Shown here: piece after piece, positions 25,840 to 35,682 of the stretch
Layout: every line of letters starts with the position of its first letter
Position numbering within the stretch: position 1 is the first letter of the stretch
NCBI RefSeq assembly: GCF_007004765.1
Contig: NZ_VIKR01000007.1
Location: forward strand, 1-64,000
DNA length: 64,000 nt
Reading direction: 5' to 3'
Source: Aliikangiella marina
GTDB lineage: Bacteria; Pseudomonadota; Gammaproteobacteria; Enterobacterales; Kangiellaceae
Position numbers and translations under genes: made by a program
Notes under the pieces: model-generated
Told to the model about the DNA's origin: nothing
Databases searched by the model: none
What the model saw: only the letters and a program-made list of their open reading frames with translations

Positions 25840-26976
25840 CTAATTGGTCATTTCATCCCAGAAATTTTTGACATCATCCCACCAACTTGTTGACTTTGGT
25901 GAATGTTGTTTTTTACTGCCTTGTAGGTAATCGTCGAACTCTTTGAGCATACGCTTTTGCTCTTTATTCAAGTTCACAGGTGTCTCGATGATCACTCGAC
26001 ATAACAAGTCACCTCGCATCCCACCGCGCATTGGTTGAATTCCTTTGCCTCTTAAGCGGAACATACGACCAGTTTGCGTTTCCTCAGGGATCTTAAGCTT
26101 CACTCGTCCATCCAAGGTCGGCACTTCTAGCTCTCCGCCAAGGCACGCAGTCGTAAAACTAATCGGCATTTCACAATATAAATTGTCACCATCTCGATCA
26201 AAAATTGGGTGAGCTTTTACATGGGCTTGTACATAGAGATCACCGGCCACCGCTCCCGGTCCACCGGCTTCGCCTTCACCGGTTAAGCGAATTCTATCGC
26301 CGGTATCGACGCCAGCAGGGATCTTGACCGACAAGGTTTTTTCTTTGCGAACTCGACCTTGTCCTGAACAAGTATTGCAGGGATCTTGAATAACTGTTCC
26401 CTGGCCGTGACAACTTGGGCAAGTCTGTTGGACTGAGAAAAAGCCCTGTTGCATACGCACTTGGCCAGCACCATTACACGTATTACAAGTTGTCGCCTTA
26501 GAACCGGCTTTAGCACCGCTTCCATCACAAGTACCGCAATCGACATAGGTTGGTATTTTGATAGTCTTCTTGACGCCTTTGACGGCTTCTTCAAGGGTCA
26601 GCTCGAGATTGTATTGAAGATCGGCACCACGTCTTTGACGTTGCCGACCACCGCCACGAGCGCCACCGCCGAAAATATCACCAAAGACATCGCCAAAGAT
26701 ATCACTAAAGCTTTCTCCACCTTGCGCACCATGGAATCCGCCTTGACTCGGATCAACCCCAGCATGACCAAACTGATCATAGGCTTGACGTTTTTGGGAA
26801 TCATTTAAAACTTCATAAGCCTCTTTGGCTTCTTTAAATTTTTCTTCCGCTTCTTTTGAGTCGGGATTACGGTCAGGGTGATACTTCATCGCTAAACGCC
26901 GGTAAGCTTTTTTCAAGTCTTGCTCACTGGCGCCTTTGTCGACACCTAACACTTCGTAATAGTCTCGTTTAGACAT
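25840..26976 (-). CDS. dnaJ: Chaperone protein DnaJ
   Basis: This encodes 378 residues. I start at ATG 26976 ([11 protein letters not shown]), the universal DnaJ N-terminus. It is the J-domain co-chaperone of DnaK in the cytosol. The HPD tripeptide is at residues 33-35. A Gly/Phe-rich linker follows (about 72-125), then four CxxCxGxG zinc repeats ([32 protein letters not shown]) and the C-terminal substrate-binding domain. It lies 163 bases downstream of dnaK on the same strand with a hairpin between them. I see no sigma-32 promoter of its own, so it is probably read through from dnaK. Confidence 0.98.
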   Translation of the reverse strand: MSKRDYYEVLGVDKGASEQDLKKAYRRLAMKYHPDRNPDSKEAEEKFKEAKEAYEVLNDSQKRQAYDQFGHAGVDPSQGGFHGAQGGESFSDIFGDVFGDIFGGGARGGGRQRQRRGADLQYNLELTLEEAVKGVKKTIKIPTYVDCGTCDGSGAKAGSKATTCNTCNGAGQVRMQQGFFSVQQTCPSCHGQGTVIQDPCNTCSGQGRVRKEKTLSVKIPAGVDTGDRIRLTGEGEAGGPGAVAGDLYVQAHVKAHPIFDRDGDNLYCEMPISFTTACLGGELEVPTLDGRVKLKIPEETQTGRMFRLRGKGIQPMRGGMRGDLLCRVIIETPVNLNKEQKRMLKEFDDYLQGSKKQHSPKSTSWWDDVKNFWDEMTN

Positions 26977-27072
26977 ACTCGGGTTACCACTAGTTTCTTG
27001 CACTTAAATTTGCGTTAATTATTCGCGCCCATCGCAGACGCGTTATTTATGTGCTTATTTCAGAAATAGCAA

Positions 27073-27092
27073 CGCGGGGTTTGGTCCCCGCG
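27073..27092 (-). terminator. GC-rich hairpin between dnaK and dnaJ
   Basis: CGCGGGG and CCCCGCG pair over seven positions with a six-base loop. It has no strong T-run after it, so partial termination is more likely than complete. This would set the dnaK to dnaJ ratio. Confidence 0.55.
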
Positions 27093-27139
27093 CGGCTACA
27101 ATCCATTTTGTTAGCCGGCTTTATTGACCGACTTCAAAT

Positions 27140-29080
27140 TTACTTCTTGTCGTCTTTGACTTCTTCAAACTCAGCATCAACAACGTCATCACCAGCAGCG
27201 TTTGGCTCTGCAGCACCTTCTGCAGGACCAGCTTCCGGTTGCGCTTGTCCGGCTTGTGCTTGCGCGGCTGCGTACATACGCTCAGCCATTTTTTGTGATG
27301 CTTTAGTTAACGCTTCAGTTTTTGCATCAATCGCCGCTTTTTCATCGCCTTTAATTGCTTCTTCCAAATCTTTGATTGCTGCTTCAATGGCTTCTTTTTC
27401 ACCATCTTCAAAAGTCACGTTATCTTCTTCCATGGTTTTCTTAGTCGCGTGGATTAAGCCATCAGCTTGGTTACGCGCTTCGATTAACTCTTGGAACTTC
27501 TTATCTTCTTCGGCATGCGCTTCCGCGTCACGTACCATTTGTTCGATTTCTTCATCAGACAAACCAGAAGATGCTTTGATCACAATTGATTGCTCTTTAC
27601 CAGTAGCTTTATCTTTCGCTGATACGTTTAAGATACCGTTTGCATCAATATCAAAAGTGACTTCGATTTGAGGCATACCACGTGCTGCAGGTGGAATATC
27701 TTGTAGGTCAAACTTACCTAAAGATTTGTTCTGCGCAGCCATTTTACGCTCACCTTGAAGAACATGAACGGTTACTGCAGTTTGGTTATCTTCTGCCGTT
27801 GAGAATACTTGGTTCGCTTTAGTAGGAATGGTTGTATTCTTGTCAATCAAGTTAGTCATTACGCCACCCATGGTTTCGATACCAAGCGATAGTGGAGTAA
27901 CGTCTAGTAATAATACGTCAGTTACATCACCAGCGAGAACCGCACCTTGAATTGCCGCGCCCATGGCAACCGCTTCATCAGGGTTAACGTCTTTACGTGG
28001 CTCTTTGCCAAAAAATTCTGTTACTGCTTCTTGAACCTTAGGCATACGTGTTTGGCCACCAACTAAAATTACATCGTCGATGTCAGAAACATTCAGTCCA
28101 GCATCTTTGATTGCCGTTTTAACTGGCTCCATTGAACGCTCAACTAAATCTTCAACTAGCGACTCTAATTTAGCGCGAGTTAATTTAACGTTTAAGTGTT
28201 TTGGACCAGAAGCATCAGCAGTGATGTAAGGTAAGTTAACGTCAGTTTGTTGGCTAGAAGACAACTCAACTTTGGCTTTTTCACCCGCTTCTTTTAAACG
28301 TTGAAGCGCTAATGGGTCATTGTGTAAATCGATACCGCTTTCTTTCTTGAACTCTTCAGCCAAGTACTCGATAACGCGCATATCGAAATCTTCACCACCA
28401 AGGAAAGTATCACCGTTAGTCGCTAACACTTCGAAAGTGTGCTCGCCTTCGACCTCAGCAATTTCGATGATAGAAATATCGAAAGTACCACCACCCAAGT
28501 CATAAACTGCGATAGTCTTGTCGCCTTTACCTTTGTCTAATCCATAGGCAAGTGCAGCAGCTGTTGGCTCATTAATGATTCGCTTAACATCTAGACCGGC
28601 AATTCGACCAGCATCTTTAGTCGCTTGACGTTGAGAGTCATTGAAGTATGCAGGAACCGTGATAACGGCTTCTGTTACCGTTTCACCTAAGAAATCTTCT
28701 GCCGTTTTCTTCATCTTTTTCAAGACTTCAGCACTCACTGCAGGTGGTGCAATTTTTTCGCCTTTCACTTCTACCCAAGCATCACCATTGTCAGCCGCTG
28801 AGATAGTGTAAGGAACCATTTTAATATCTTTTTGCACAACATCATCTTTGAATTGACGACCAATCAAACGCTTAATCGCAAAAAGTGTGTTGTTAGGATT
28901 AGTAACCGCCTGACGCTTGGCAGACTGGCCCACTAAAATTTCACCTTCATCTGTGTAAGCAACAATCGAAGGAGTTGTTCTTGCGCCTTCTGCATTTTCG
29001 ATGACGCGAGTATCTTTACCATCAAGAACAGCCACACAAGAGTTGGTTGTTCCTAAATCGATGCCAATAATTTTACCCAT
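27140..29080 (-). CDS. dnaK: Chaperone protein DnaK (Hsp70)
   Basis: This encodes 646 residues. ATG at 29080 ([15 protein letters not shown]) is the universal start, with GGAG upstream. The nucleotide-binding domain is about 1-385, with IDLGTTNS, the DLGGGTFD signature (about 196-203) and VGGQTRMP. The linker DVLLLDVTP lies near 390. The substrate-binding domain and helical lid follow, ending in [10 protein letters not shown], which matches the Hsp70 C-terminal consensus. A sigma-32 promoter lies 86 bases upstream, giving dnaK heat-inducible transcription besides read-through from grpE. Confidence 0.99.
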   Translation of the reverse strand: MGKIIGIDLGTTNSCVAVLDGKDTRVIENAEGARTTPSIVAYTDEGEILVGQSAKRQAVTNPNNTLFAIKRLIGRQFKDDVVQKDIKMVPYTISAADNGDAWVEVKGEKIAPPAVSAEVLKKMKKTAEDFLGETVTEAVITVPAYFNDSQRQATKDAGRIAGLDVKRIINEPTAAALAYGLDKGKGDKTIAVYDLGGGTFDISIIEIAEVEGEHTFEVLATNGDTFLGGEDFDMRVIEYLAEEFKKESGIDLHNDPLALQRLKEAGEKAKVELSSSQQTDVNLPYITADASGPKHLNVKLTRAKLESLVEDLVERSMEPVKTAIKDAGLNVSDIDDVILVGGQTRMPKVQEAVTEFFGKEPRKDVNPDEAVAMGAAIQGAVLAGDVTDVLLLDVTPLSLGIETMGGVMTNLIDKNTTIPTKANQVFSTAEDNQTAVTVHVLQGERKMAAQNKSLGKFDLQDIPPAARGMPQIEVTFDIDANGILNVSAKDKATGKEQSIVIKASSGLSDEEIEQMVRDAEAHAEEDKKFQELIEARNQADGLIHATKKTMEEDNVTFEDGEKEAIEAAIKDLEEAIKGDEKAAIDAKTEALTKASQKMAERMYAAAQAQAGQAQPEAGPAEGAAEPNAAGDDVVDAEFEEVKDDKK

Positions 29081-29165
29081 GTTATTTCTCCACATTGGTT
29101 GTTTTGTTTCGCGTCTTAACGCTGGAAATCAAAACAAGCTTAATTTCAATCTTCTGATGCCCCTT

Positions 29166-29193
29166 ATCTGGGGTCGCTATTTATGAATTCAAG
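29166..29193 (-). promoter_or_regulatory. Sigma-32 heat-shock promoter of dnaK
   Basis: On the minus strand the sequence is CTTGAA-N14-CCCCAGAT. The -35 element matches the E. coli sigma-32 consensus CTTGAA exactly. The -10 element differs from CCCCATNT at one position. The 14-base spacing is in the accepted range. It lies in the gap between grpE and dnaK. Confidence 0.85.
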
Positions 29194-29210
29194 TAATTTG
29201 TTAGCAAATA

Positions 29211-29813
29211 TTACGCTTTTTCATCAATCTGCGGGGATTTGCCTTTTGCCACAATGACCCGTGCTGGTCGGATCAAACGACCATTCAGCGAGTAGCCCAT
29301 TTGGATCACATGCATAACGCTATTTGGTTCGTGCTCATCGCTTTCCTGCATGACCATTGCTTCATGTAAGCCAGGATCAAACGCATCGCCCAACGGTGCA
29401 ATTTGTTCAATGTTAAATTTGTTTAAAGTATCCACTAGCAATTTATAAGTCAGCTCTATTCCCTCGCGCATGGATTTTTGCGCATCGTGCTCAACTGGTA
29501 ATTCAAGCGCTTTTTCGAGACTATCGACAACCGCTAGAATTTCTCGTGCAAAACGCTCTAACGCAAACTTACTCGCATTAGTGATCTCACGCTCAGCGCG
29601 ACGACGAATATTTTCTGATTCTGCTTTTGCTCGGATTGCAACATCTTTGTGATTTTCGGCTTCCTGAAGCGCTTGCTCTAATTCTGCAGCTAGTTTTTCG
29701 GTTTGCTCTTCAAATGATAACTCCTGTTCGGCTGCAGCTGACTGCTCAGCTTGTTCTTGAGTATCCCCAGAAACTTGGTCTTCAGTATTTTGAAGTTCCT
29801 CATTATTACTCAT
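29211..29813 (-). CDS. grpE: Nucleotide exchange factor GrpE
   Basis: This encodes 200 residues. ATG at 29813 has AGGAG eight bases upstream; a GTG one codon earlier is possible. GrpE releases ADP from DnaK. The acidic, Gln-rich N-terminal tail (about 1-35) leads into a long coiled coil (about 35-90) with RAKAESENIRRRAER. The beta domain follows, with FDPGLHEAMVMQE and VMHVIQMGYSLNGRLIRPA near the C-terminus. It is transcribed with dnaK from a strong sigma-32 promoter in front. Confidence 0.98.
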   Translation of the reverse strand: MSNNEELQNTEDQVSGDTQEQAEQSAAAEQELSFEEQTEKLAAELEQALQEAENHKDVAIRAKAESENIRRRAEREITNASKFALERFAREILAVVDSLEKALELPVEHDAQKSMREGIELTYKLLVDTLNKFNIEQIAPLGDAFDPGLHEAMVMQESDEHEPNSVMHVIQMGYSLNGRLIRPARVIVAKGKSPQIDEKA

Positions 29814-29930
29814 CACTACGGCTCCTAAGCGTATTACTTTTCTAACTTAATCATGAAATAGTTGGTTCGACATTGGTTAAACCATCGCTAAATGCTTATT
29901 TTTAGACCAATATTCGACGATTTGCAGTGA

Positions 29931-29958
29931 ATATGGGGGCTAGTTGAAGGGATTCAAG
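29931..29958 (-). promoter_or_regulatory. Sigma-32 heat-shock promoter of grpE
   Basis: On the minus strand the sequence is CTTGAA-N14-CCCCATAT. Both elements match the sigma-32 consensus (CTTGAA, CCCCATNT) at every defined position. It lies between the hrcA stop at 30001 and grpE, about 118 bases before the grpE start. No CIRCE is present. Confidence 0.9.
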
Positions 29959-30000
29959 CAAGAAAAGACAATTCTCACTAAAAAAATAGGGATATTTTTA

Positions 30001-31047
30001 TTATTCCGCTATGGATTTCTGTGTGATAGCCGAAGAAAGCAGCTTTGCGGTGATATCAACGATCGGTATTACACGCTCGTAATGCATCCGAGTGGGTCCG
30101 ACGACGGCCAGAACTCCAACAGGCTCTCCCTCAATTTTGTAGGGCGCAGTGACGATCGAGCAGTCTTCAAAGTTTTGATTACCACTCTCTTCACCGATAA
30201 AAATCTTCACCCCATCAGCAGCTAAAGAACGCTCTAAAATATTGAGAATTTGCTGCTTCTGTTTAAATGCTTGAAATATCCGTTCTAAGTTCTCGAGTTG
30301 TCCGTGAGAGGCCATTGAAACCAAGTTGGTCTGCCCTGACAAATGGAATGCATCACTAACCGTTTCAGCATTGGATTTAGCATCCAGTCCTTTTTCAGCC
30401 ATTAAAATAGCCTGCCGGGTGAGATCATCCAATTGCTGTTTTTCGGTAATCATCTGGTTGAGTAACTCTTCCCGCGCCGTATTGAGGTCTTTACCCGCCA
30501 TATGATGGTTAAGAAAATTAGCCATAATCACTAACTCGTCGCGACTAAAGCCTCTGTCGACCTGAATGACTCGATTTTGTATTTCATCGTCTTGCAGAAC
30601 AAGCACGACCAAGATCCGGTTTTCTGACAATGGCACAAAATCGATGTGCTGGACTCGTTGGAAAGGTTTACTCGGAATCTGGACAAGACTGGCCATTTTA
30701 GTCATCTCAGAAAGGACGCTGGAGGCGTTACTGAGCAGAGTAGGCACTTCTTGTGTCGGATTAAGTGTCGACTTTACTTTCTCAATCATATCGCGGCGTG
30801 GGTCGCGGATTTGCACCAATTGATCGACAAAAATTCTCAATCCTTGGGTGGTTGGGATTCTTCCCGCAGAAGTATGCGGTGACAGGAGCAACCCTTGCCT
30901 TTCAAGATCCGCCATAATATTTCTGACAGTGGCAGGGCTCACCGACAAATGAGAGTTCTTGAGCAAAGCCTTTGAACCGATAGGGTTGCCCTCTTGAACA
31001 TAAGACTCAATCAAGGACTTCATTAAAATGAGATCGCGATCTTTCAT
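30001..31047 (-). CDS. hrcA: Heat-inducible transcription repressor HrcA
   Basis: This encodes 348 residues from ATG at 31047. HrcA binds CIRCE operators and represses chaperone genes; GroEL usually helps it fold. The N-terminal winged helix (about 1-75) has IGSKALLKNSHLSVSPATVR and the conserved DLERQGLLLSPHTSAGRIPT segment. A GAF-like middle domain and a C-terminal dimerisation region follow, ending near TAKLLSSAITQ. It precedes grpE on the same strand. The only CIRCE seen in this window is before groES, about 20 kb away. Confidence 0.96.
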   Translation of the reverse strand: MKDRDLILMKSLIESYVQEGNPIGSKALLKNSHLSVSPATVRNIMADLERQGLLLSPHTSAGRIPTTQGLRIFVDQLVQIRDPRRDMIEKVKSTLNPTQEVPTLLSNASSVLSEMTKMASLVQIPSKPFQRVQHIDFVPLSENRILVVLVLQDDEIQNRVIQVDRGFSRDELVIMANFLNHHMAGKDLNTAREELLNQMITEKQQLDDLTRQAILMAEKGLDAKSNAETVSDAFHLSGQTNLVSMASHGQLENLERIFQAFKQKQQILNILERSLAADGVKIFIGEESGNQNFEDCSIVTAPYKIEGEPVGVLAVVGPTRMHYERVIPIVDITAKLLSSAITQKSIAE

Positions 31048-31088
31048 AGAATACTCAGCACACCATCAGCCGGTCAGTTTGCTCATTG

Positions 31089-31134
31089 ACTGTTATAGGG
31101 TCTTTAAACTGTCATAAATTCCTTTAACTGTCAT
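31089..31134. repeat. Three ACTGTYAT iterons at exact 19-bp spacing
   Basis: ACTGTTAT starts at 31089, and ACTGTCAT at 31108 and 31127. The second and third share the longer context TTTAA(A)CTGTCAT. They sit in the divergent promoter region between hrcA and nadK, 42 bases upstream of the hrcA start. The spacing puts the sites nearly two helical turns apart, on about the same face of DNA. No regulator is known to me. Confidence 0.6.
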
Positions 31135-31325
31135 TACTGGAGTTGCTTGGCTTAGTTATCGATGTGGAATCAACGACTAAGCGAACTCGGAGACTTCCTT
31201 TATATCCTTCAATTATTGAATAGTGCCTTGATAATTAACAAAAAACCATTGATGATAAGGCTCAATTCGACAATAACTTCAATATGCGACCTTGGAATCC
31301 TATTTTCAAGGGTTGGACAACAAAG

Positions 31326-32210
31326 ATGTCAAAACTTACTTCATTCCATAAAATCGGAATCACAGGCAAACCCGGCAGCCAAGCGGCGATGGAGACTGTT
31401 GCCGCTTTAGGTAAACAGTTAATTGCTGATGGTAAGGCTGTATTTATGCCGAGACGCCACCATGAAGAAATCGTTATTGATGGCATCAATGAAGTTGCTT
31501 TTGAATCATTGGGTGAAGTCTGTGACTTGGTGATAGTAGTCGGTGGCGACGGCAGTATGCTTAAGACTGCTCGAGCTTTGGTTGATAGTCGAATTCCGCT
31601 ATTGGGAATTAACCGAGGGCATTTAGGCTTTTTAACCGATATCAGGCCCACTGAGATTGACACCCGTATCCCGCCAATTCTTGAAGGCGAATACACATTA
31701 GAAGATCGGTTCCTACTGCATGCCGAAGTCTATCGAGGCGAAGAGATTATTGGCTCATCGTGCGCTGTCAATGACGTCGTTTTATATCCCGGTGAAATTG
31801 CGCGCATGATTTCCTTTGAGCTATATATGGACAAGCAGTTTGTTTACAGTCAGCGAAGCGATGGTTTGATAGTATCAACGCCGACCGGCTCTACCGCTTA
31901 TTCCTTATCGGGTGGTGGCCCCATTATGGCTCCCGAAACAGACTCAGTGGTACTCGTACCAATGTGTCCGCATACACTGACAAGTCGCCCTATTACTGCC
32001 AATCGCAAGCGCATTATTGACCTTGTCATTTCTGAGGCCAACCCGCATACCCCGCAGCTCAGTTGTGATGGCCAAGTCATTATATCTCTCCAGCCTGGCG
32101 ATAGAATTCGAATTAAGCAATACCCGATTGAAATGCGTTTGGTCCATCCGTTGGACTATGACTATTTTGAGGTATTACGAAGTAAGCTTAATTGGGGGCA
32201 GAAGCTTTAG
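31326..32210 (+). CDS. nadK: NAD kinase
   Basis: This encodes 294 residues. I start at ATG 31326 (MSKLTSFHKIGITGKPGS), since the fourteen residues before it are not family-like. NadK phosphorylates NAD to NADP in the cytosol. The GGDGS motif is at VVGGDGSMLKTAR (about 69-81), with NRGHLGFLTDI following. The second conserved block, SDGLIVSTPTGSTAYSLSGG (about 179-198), is the NAD-binding region. The length matches proteobacterial NadK. It is divergent from hrcA and followed by recN, the usual gammaproteobacterial order. Confidence 0.97.
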   Translation: MSKLTSFHKIGITGKPGSQAAMETVAALGKQLIADGKAVFMPRRHHEEIVIDGINEVAFESLGEVCDLVIVVGGDGSMLKTARALVDSRIPLLGINRGHLGFLTDIRPTEIDTRIPPILEGEYTLEDRFLLHAEVYRGEEIIGSSCAVNDVVLYPGEIARMISFELYMDKQFVYSQRSDGLIVSTPTGSTAYSLSGGGPIMAPETDSVVLVPMCPHTLTSRPITANRKRIIDLVISEANPHTPQLSCDGQVIISLQPGDRIRIKQYPIEMRLVHPLDYDYFEVLRSKLNWGQKL

Positions 32211-32312
32211 TTCATTCGAGAATCAATTTATTCTATTAAATCCTGTTTAAGTTAGCTACAATGCTCAAAAACCAAACAACTACTTATATAACTAGATAAA
32301 ACCACTTAAACA

Positions 32313-33974
32313 ATGTTAAGCCGAATCGAAATCCGCAACTTTGCGATTATTCAATCCCTCGATCTGGATTGGTCTCAAGGGATGACTGTGATCACAGGTG
32401 AAACTGGCGCTGGCAAATCGATCGTTATTGATGCGCTCGGTTTAACCCTTGGTGAACGAGCAGAGCAGAGTGTTATTTACCCTAACGCCAAACATGCCGA
32501 AGTGACTGCTATTTTTGATTTGCACGAGTCTGACGCTGCCACTCAATGGTTAATTGACAATGAACTTGAAGAGGATGGCGAGTGCATACTTCGCCGAGTT
32601 GTGGTCAAAGAGGGTCGTACTAAGTGCTTTATTAATGGGCGCAGCGCCACTCAGTCTCAGTTAAAAGCATTAGGGAGTTTGCTCGTTGATATTCACGGTC
32701 AACACGCCCACCAAACTCTCTTAAAACCAAAAGAACAGCTTAACTTACTCGACCGATACGCGGATCACCAACGCTTATTGGATAACGTAAGACAAGCAGC
32801 CCAGGCAATTAAGCAGATTGAAAAGCGAAGAACTGAGTTAACCGAAGCGAAGCAGGCCCGAGACGCAAAACGAGAACTACTCGCTTATCAAGTCGAAGAG
32901 TTAACGAATGCAAATCCCGAAAAATCGGTGCTTGAAAATTTAGAAGCCGAACATAAAAAAGCCGCCACCAGTCAAGATAGATTAGTGCTCGCACAGACGG
33001 GTATGCAGTGGCTAAGCGAAGATGAAAATGGCTCGGTTATCGCGTCTCTTGCACGCGCAACTGAGCAAATTAGCCAATTAAAAGCGCTAGACCCTAATCT
33101 TGAAAATATTGAGTCTATATTGCTACAGAGCGAAGCGTTACTCCAAGAAGCCAAACAAGATTTAGCCGTTTACCGAGATGGCTTGGAGTGTGATCCTGAA
33201 AAACTCCAACAACTCGATGATCAACTGGCGACCTTTCATGATCTTGCGCGCAAGCATCATGTCTCAATTGAGCAACTACCAGAGCACTTTGCGACTTTAA
33301 CCGATGAGCTTCAGCAATTACACGCAGACGATAGTGAACTCGAACAAATCGAAGCGGATTATCAAGCAGCTATCAGTAGCTATTTGGACAAGGCGAATAA
33401 GTTGACGCAAAGTCGCCAAAAAACAGCAAAGAAACTCCAGGGATTTGTTTCCGAAAAAATCCAAGGCCTGGCGATGGAAGGCGGCCAGTTAGCGATTGAA
33501 TTAACCCCGATTGAAAACCAGTACCCATCATCAGGTCTCGAGCAAGCCGAGTTTGTTGTCTCGGCGAATCCTGGTCAGCCACTCCAACCGCTTAGTAAAG
33601 TGGCATCAGGCGGTGAACTGTCTCGGATCAGTCTCGCAATCGCAGTTATTACCGCAGAACAACAACTCGTCCCAAGTATCATTTTTGACGAAGTCGATGT
33701 CGGCATCGGTGGTGGAACAGCAGAAACTGTTGGAATTTTATTGCGGCAACTTGCCAGCCAACGTCAGGTTATTTGCGTGACTCATCAGCCCCAAGTAGCA
33801 TCGTGCGGCAACCATCACCTTGTTGCCAGTAAAACCAAGCTGGTTGACTCAACCTCCACTCGGGTTGAAAAATTGGACGATAACCAGAGAGTAGAGGAGA
33901 TTGCTCGTATGCTTGGCGGACTCGTGATATCCGACAAAACCCGTTCGCACGCCAGGGAAATGCTTGCTCAGTAG
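32313..33974 (+). CDS. recN: DNA repair protein RecN
   Basis: This encodes 553 residues from ATG at 32313. RecN is an SMC-like ATPase acting in double-strand break repair on the nucleoid. Walker A is GETGAGKSIVIDAL (about 29-42). A long coiled coil runs from about 150 to 370. The ABC signature ASGGELSRISLA (about 430-441) precedes Walker B SIIFDEVDVGIGG (about 452-464), and the H-loop CVTHQPQVA follows. RecN is classically LexA-controlled, but I see no canonical LexA box in the 102-base gap upstream. It lies downstream of nadK. Confidence 0.97.
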   Translation: MLSRIEIRNFAIIQSLDLDWSQGMTVITGETGAGKSIVIDALGLTLGERAEQSVIYPNAKHAEVTAIFDLHESDAATQWLIDNELEEDGECILRRVVVKEGRTKCFINGRSATQSQLKALGSLLVDIHGQHAHQTLLKPKEQLNLLDRYADHQRLLDNVRQAAQAIKQIEKRRTELTEAKQARDAKRELLAYQVEELTNANPEKSVLENLEAEHKKAATSQDRLVLAQTGMQWLSEDENGSVIASLARATEQISQLKALDPNLENIESILLQSEALLQEAKQDLAVYRDGLECDPEKLQQLDDQLATFHDLARKHHVSIEQLPEHFATLTDELQQLHADDSELEQIEADYQAAISSYLDKANKLTQSRQKTAKKLQGFVSEKIQGLAMEGGQLAIELTPIENQYPSSGLEQAEFVVSANPGQPLQPLSKVASGGELSRISLAIAVITAEQQLVPSIIFDEVDVGIGGGTAETVGILLRQLASQRQVICVTHQPQVASCGNHHLVASKTKLVDSTSTRVEKLDDNQRVEEIARMLGGLVISDKTRSHAREMLAQ

Positions 33975-33976
33975 GG

Positions 33977-35020
33977 TTATTCGAACGAATTGATGATTGT
34001 GACCCCTTTTGCGTCAAACTGATCCATTCTAGTCAGTGCGGCAATCCCATCACTTAGTGATAATCTGTGTTTTATCAGTGACTGGGGTTTGAGCTGCTCT
34101 TGGAAAATCATCTTCATCATTTGCGCGTAATCCGGGGCCGGCATACCATGACTACCGATGATTTCCAGCTCCTTCGCTAATACTAAACCCATCGGAATTT
34201 GTGGCTGGCTATCCTTATCAACCATTAGCCCCACTTGAATATGCTTGCCTCGCGCTTTCAAACAACGAATTGAGTTTAAACACGTGGTTGTGCTACCAAA
34301 TGCGTCGAGCGACACTTGGATACTATCATTTGTCATTGACTTGAGCGCTTCAGCCACATGAGCATTGTTCTTTGCGTTAAGTGTCAAATCAGCACCACAA
34401 GACCTCGCTAAATCTAAACTATCCTCAAAGATATCAACGGCTATCACCTTGGCTTGCATCGCCTTAGCAATCATAATCGCTGACAACCCCACACCGCCAC
34501 AACCATGAACCGCGAGCCATGCACCAGGCTTTACTTGGCCTTGACTAACAACCGCTCGAAAAGCCGTAGCAAATCGACAACCTAAACTCGCCGCAGTCTC
34601 AAATTCAATCGATTCAGCTAATGGCACCAAATTACTATCCACTTGATCAACAGCAGTATATTCTGCAAAGGAACCCCAATGTGTAAACCCAGGTTGGGTT
34701 TGCTGGGCACACACTTGCTGGTTTCCCGACTCACATTCAGCACACTCTCCGCATCCGGCTATAAATGGGATCGCGACTCTATCACCCACTTTCCAGTTTG
34801 AAACACTTTTGCCGACAGCTTCGATAATTCCTGCAAATTCATGACCCGGTACATGAGGCAACACTACCTCCGGATCGTGCCCCATCCAGCCATGCCAATC
34901 ACTCCGGCATACACCAGTCGCCATGACTTTAATGACTGCACCGTGACTATTGGGTGCCGGATCATCGACGTTAACTAACTTTGGTGGGGATTGAAATGAT
35001 TCGAATAAAACCGCTTTCAT
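33977..35020 (-). CDS. Zinc-dependent medium-chain alcohol dehydrogenase
   Basis: This encodes 347 residues from ATG at 35020. The catalytic zinc ligands are Cys in GVCRSDWHGW (about 37-46), His-Glu in PGHEFAG, and a Cys later. The structural zinc loop is CGECAECESGNQQVC (about 90-104). The NAD(P) Rossmann motif is HGCGGVGLSA (about 170-179). It is cytosolic and oxidises or reduces an alcohol/aldehyde pair. The family also has threonine and sorbitol dehydrogenases, so the substrate is open. It is convergent with recN, two bases apart. Confidence 0.93.
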   Translation of the reverse strand: MKAVLFESFQSPPKLVNVDDPAPNSHGAVIKVMATGVCRSDWHGWMGHDPEVVLPHVPGHEFAGIIEAVGKSVSNWKVGDRVAIPFIAGCGECAECESGNQQVCAQQTQPGFTHWGSFAEYTAVDQVDSNLVPLAESIEFETAASLGCRFATAFRAVVSQGQVKPGAWLAVHGCGGVGLSAIMIAKAMQAKVIAVDIFEDSLDLARSCGADLTLNAKNNAHVAEALKSMTNDSIQVSLDAFGSTTTCLNSIRCLKARGKHIQVGLMVDKDSQPQIPMGLVLAKELEIIGSHGMPAPDYAQMMKMIFQEQLKPQSLIKHRLSLSDGIAALTRMDQFDAKGVTIINSFE

Positions 35021-35126
35021 TTATTTGGCTCGCTCGTCGAGTGACTGTCTAAACTGACGGTACCGGATGACTAATGATTAATGACCAATAACTATTAAGA
35101 CACAAATAAACTTACCTTATTTTGGC

Positions 35127-35534
35127 TTACTCTAACACTAAATCAAACCATAGCGAGTGCCAGCGAGCTATCTTTTCATCGGCAGCGAGCAACTTTGGAG
35201 AGACTGTCTCAGGCTCCGAAAAGTCATGCTTACTTTCCAATAAGGTGGCGTTTGCCGCGGCTTTTTGTTCCTTGCTATCTCTGTAGATAACTGCGATGAC
35301 CTCTTCACAGTAGCTACAGGTAATAAATTCCGCCAACTCATCGCCTTGCTGAAGCGTGTGAGCTAAGTAGCCTTTCTTTAAAAACAAAATACCATCAGGA
35401 TCGGAAATATACTGAATTTGACGCGGCAGGCAAAAATCACAATCACATCTTCTTGGGTGGTAAGCCTGCATCGGGTGTGGCATATCGACTTTAAAACGAG
35501 TCTTTCCACACCCACATTGACCATTTATTAACAT
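35127..35534 (-). CDS. GFA/CENP-V domain protein
   Basis: This encodes 135 residues. I start at ATG 35534 (MLINGQCGCGKTRF), with AAGG five bases upstream; a GTG four codons earlier is also open. The glutathione-dependent formaldehyde-activating (GFA) fold binds two zincs through CGCGKTRF (about 7-14), RRCDCDFC (about 29-36) and TCSYCEE (about 77-83). Family members bind glutathione adducts or are simply zinc proteins. It is 106 bases downstream of the zinc alcohol dehydrogenase on the same strand, which may form a small aldehyde-handling unit. The true activity is unknown. Confidence 0.85.
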   Translation of the reverse strand: MLINGQCGCGKTRFKVDMPHPMQAYHPRRCDCDFCLPRQIQYISDPDGILFLKKGYLAHTLQQGDELAEFITCSYCEEVIAVIYRDSKEQKAAANATLLESKHDFSEPETVSPKLLAADEKIARWHSLWFDLVLE

Positions 35535-35642
35535 CTTGACCTTCACATCAAACGAATAGGTTTTAAACCAACCTATTTAAATCAACCAAACATCTTTAGC
35601 TTAGTCGATATCTGTCGACATTCAATGTACTGGCGATCAAAA

Positions 35643-35662
35643 AAGGGCGCTGTTGCGCCCTT
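35643..35662 (-). terminator. Intrinsic terminator of dsbD
   Basis: AAGGGCGC and GCGCCCTT form an 8-bp stem around a four-base loop. On the minus strand it is followed by a T-run, TTTTGATC. It lies 20 bases after the dsbD stop. Confidence 0.9.
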
Positions 35663-35682
35663 AGTGTCTATTCTGGTGTTTC

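Noticed and set aside
32221..32312. Possible LexA box before recN (CTGT near 32243)
   Set aside because: The spacing to the next ACA is wrong for CTGT-N8-ACAG and the second half is not complete.
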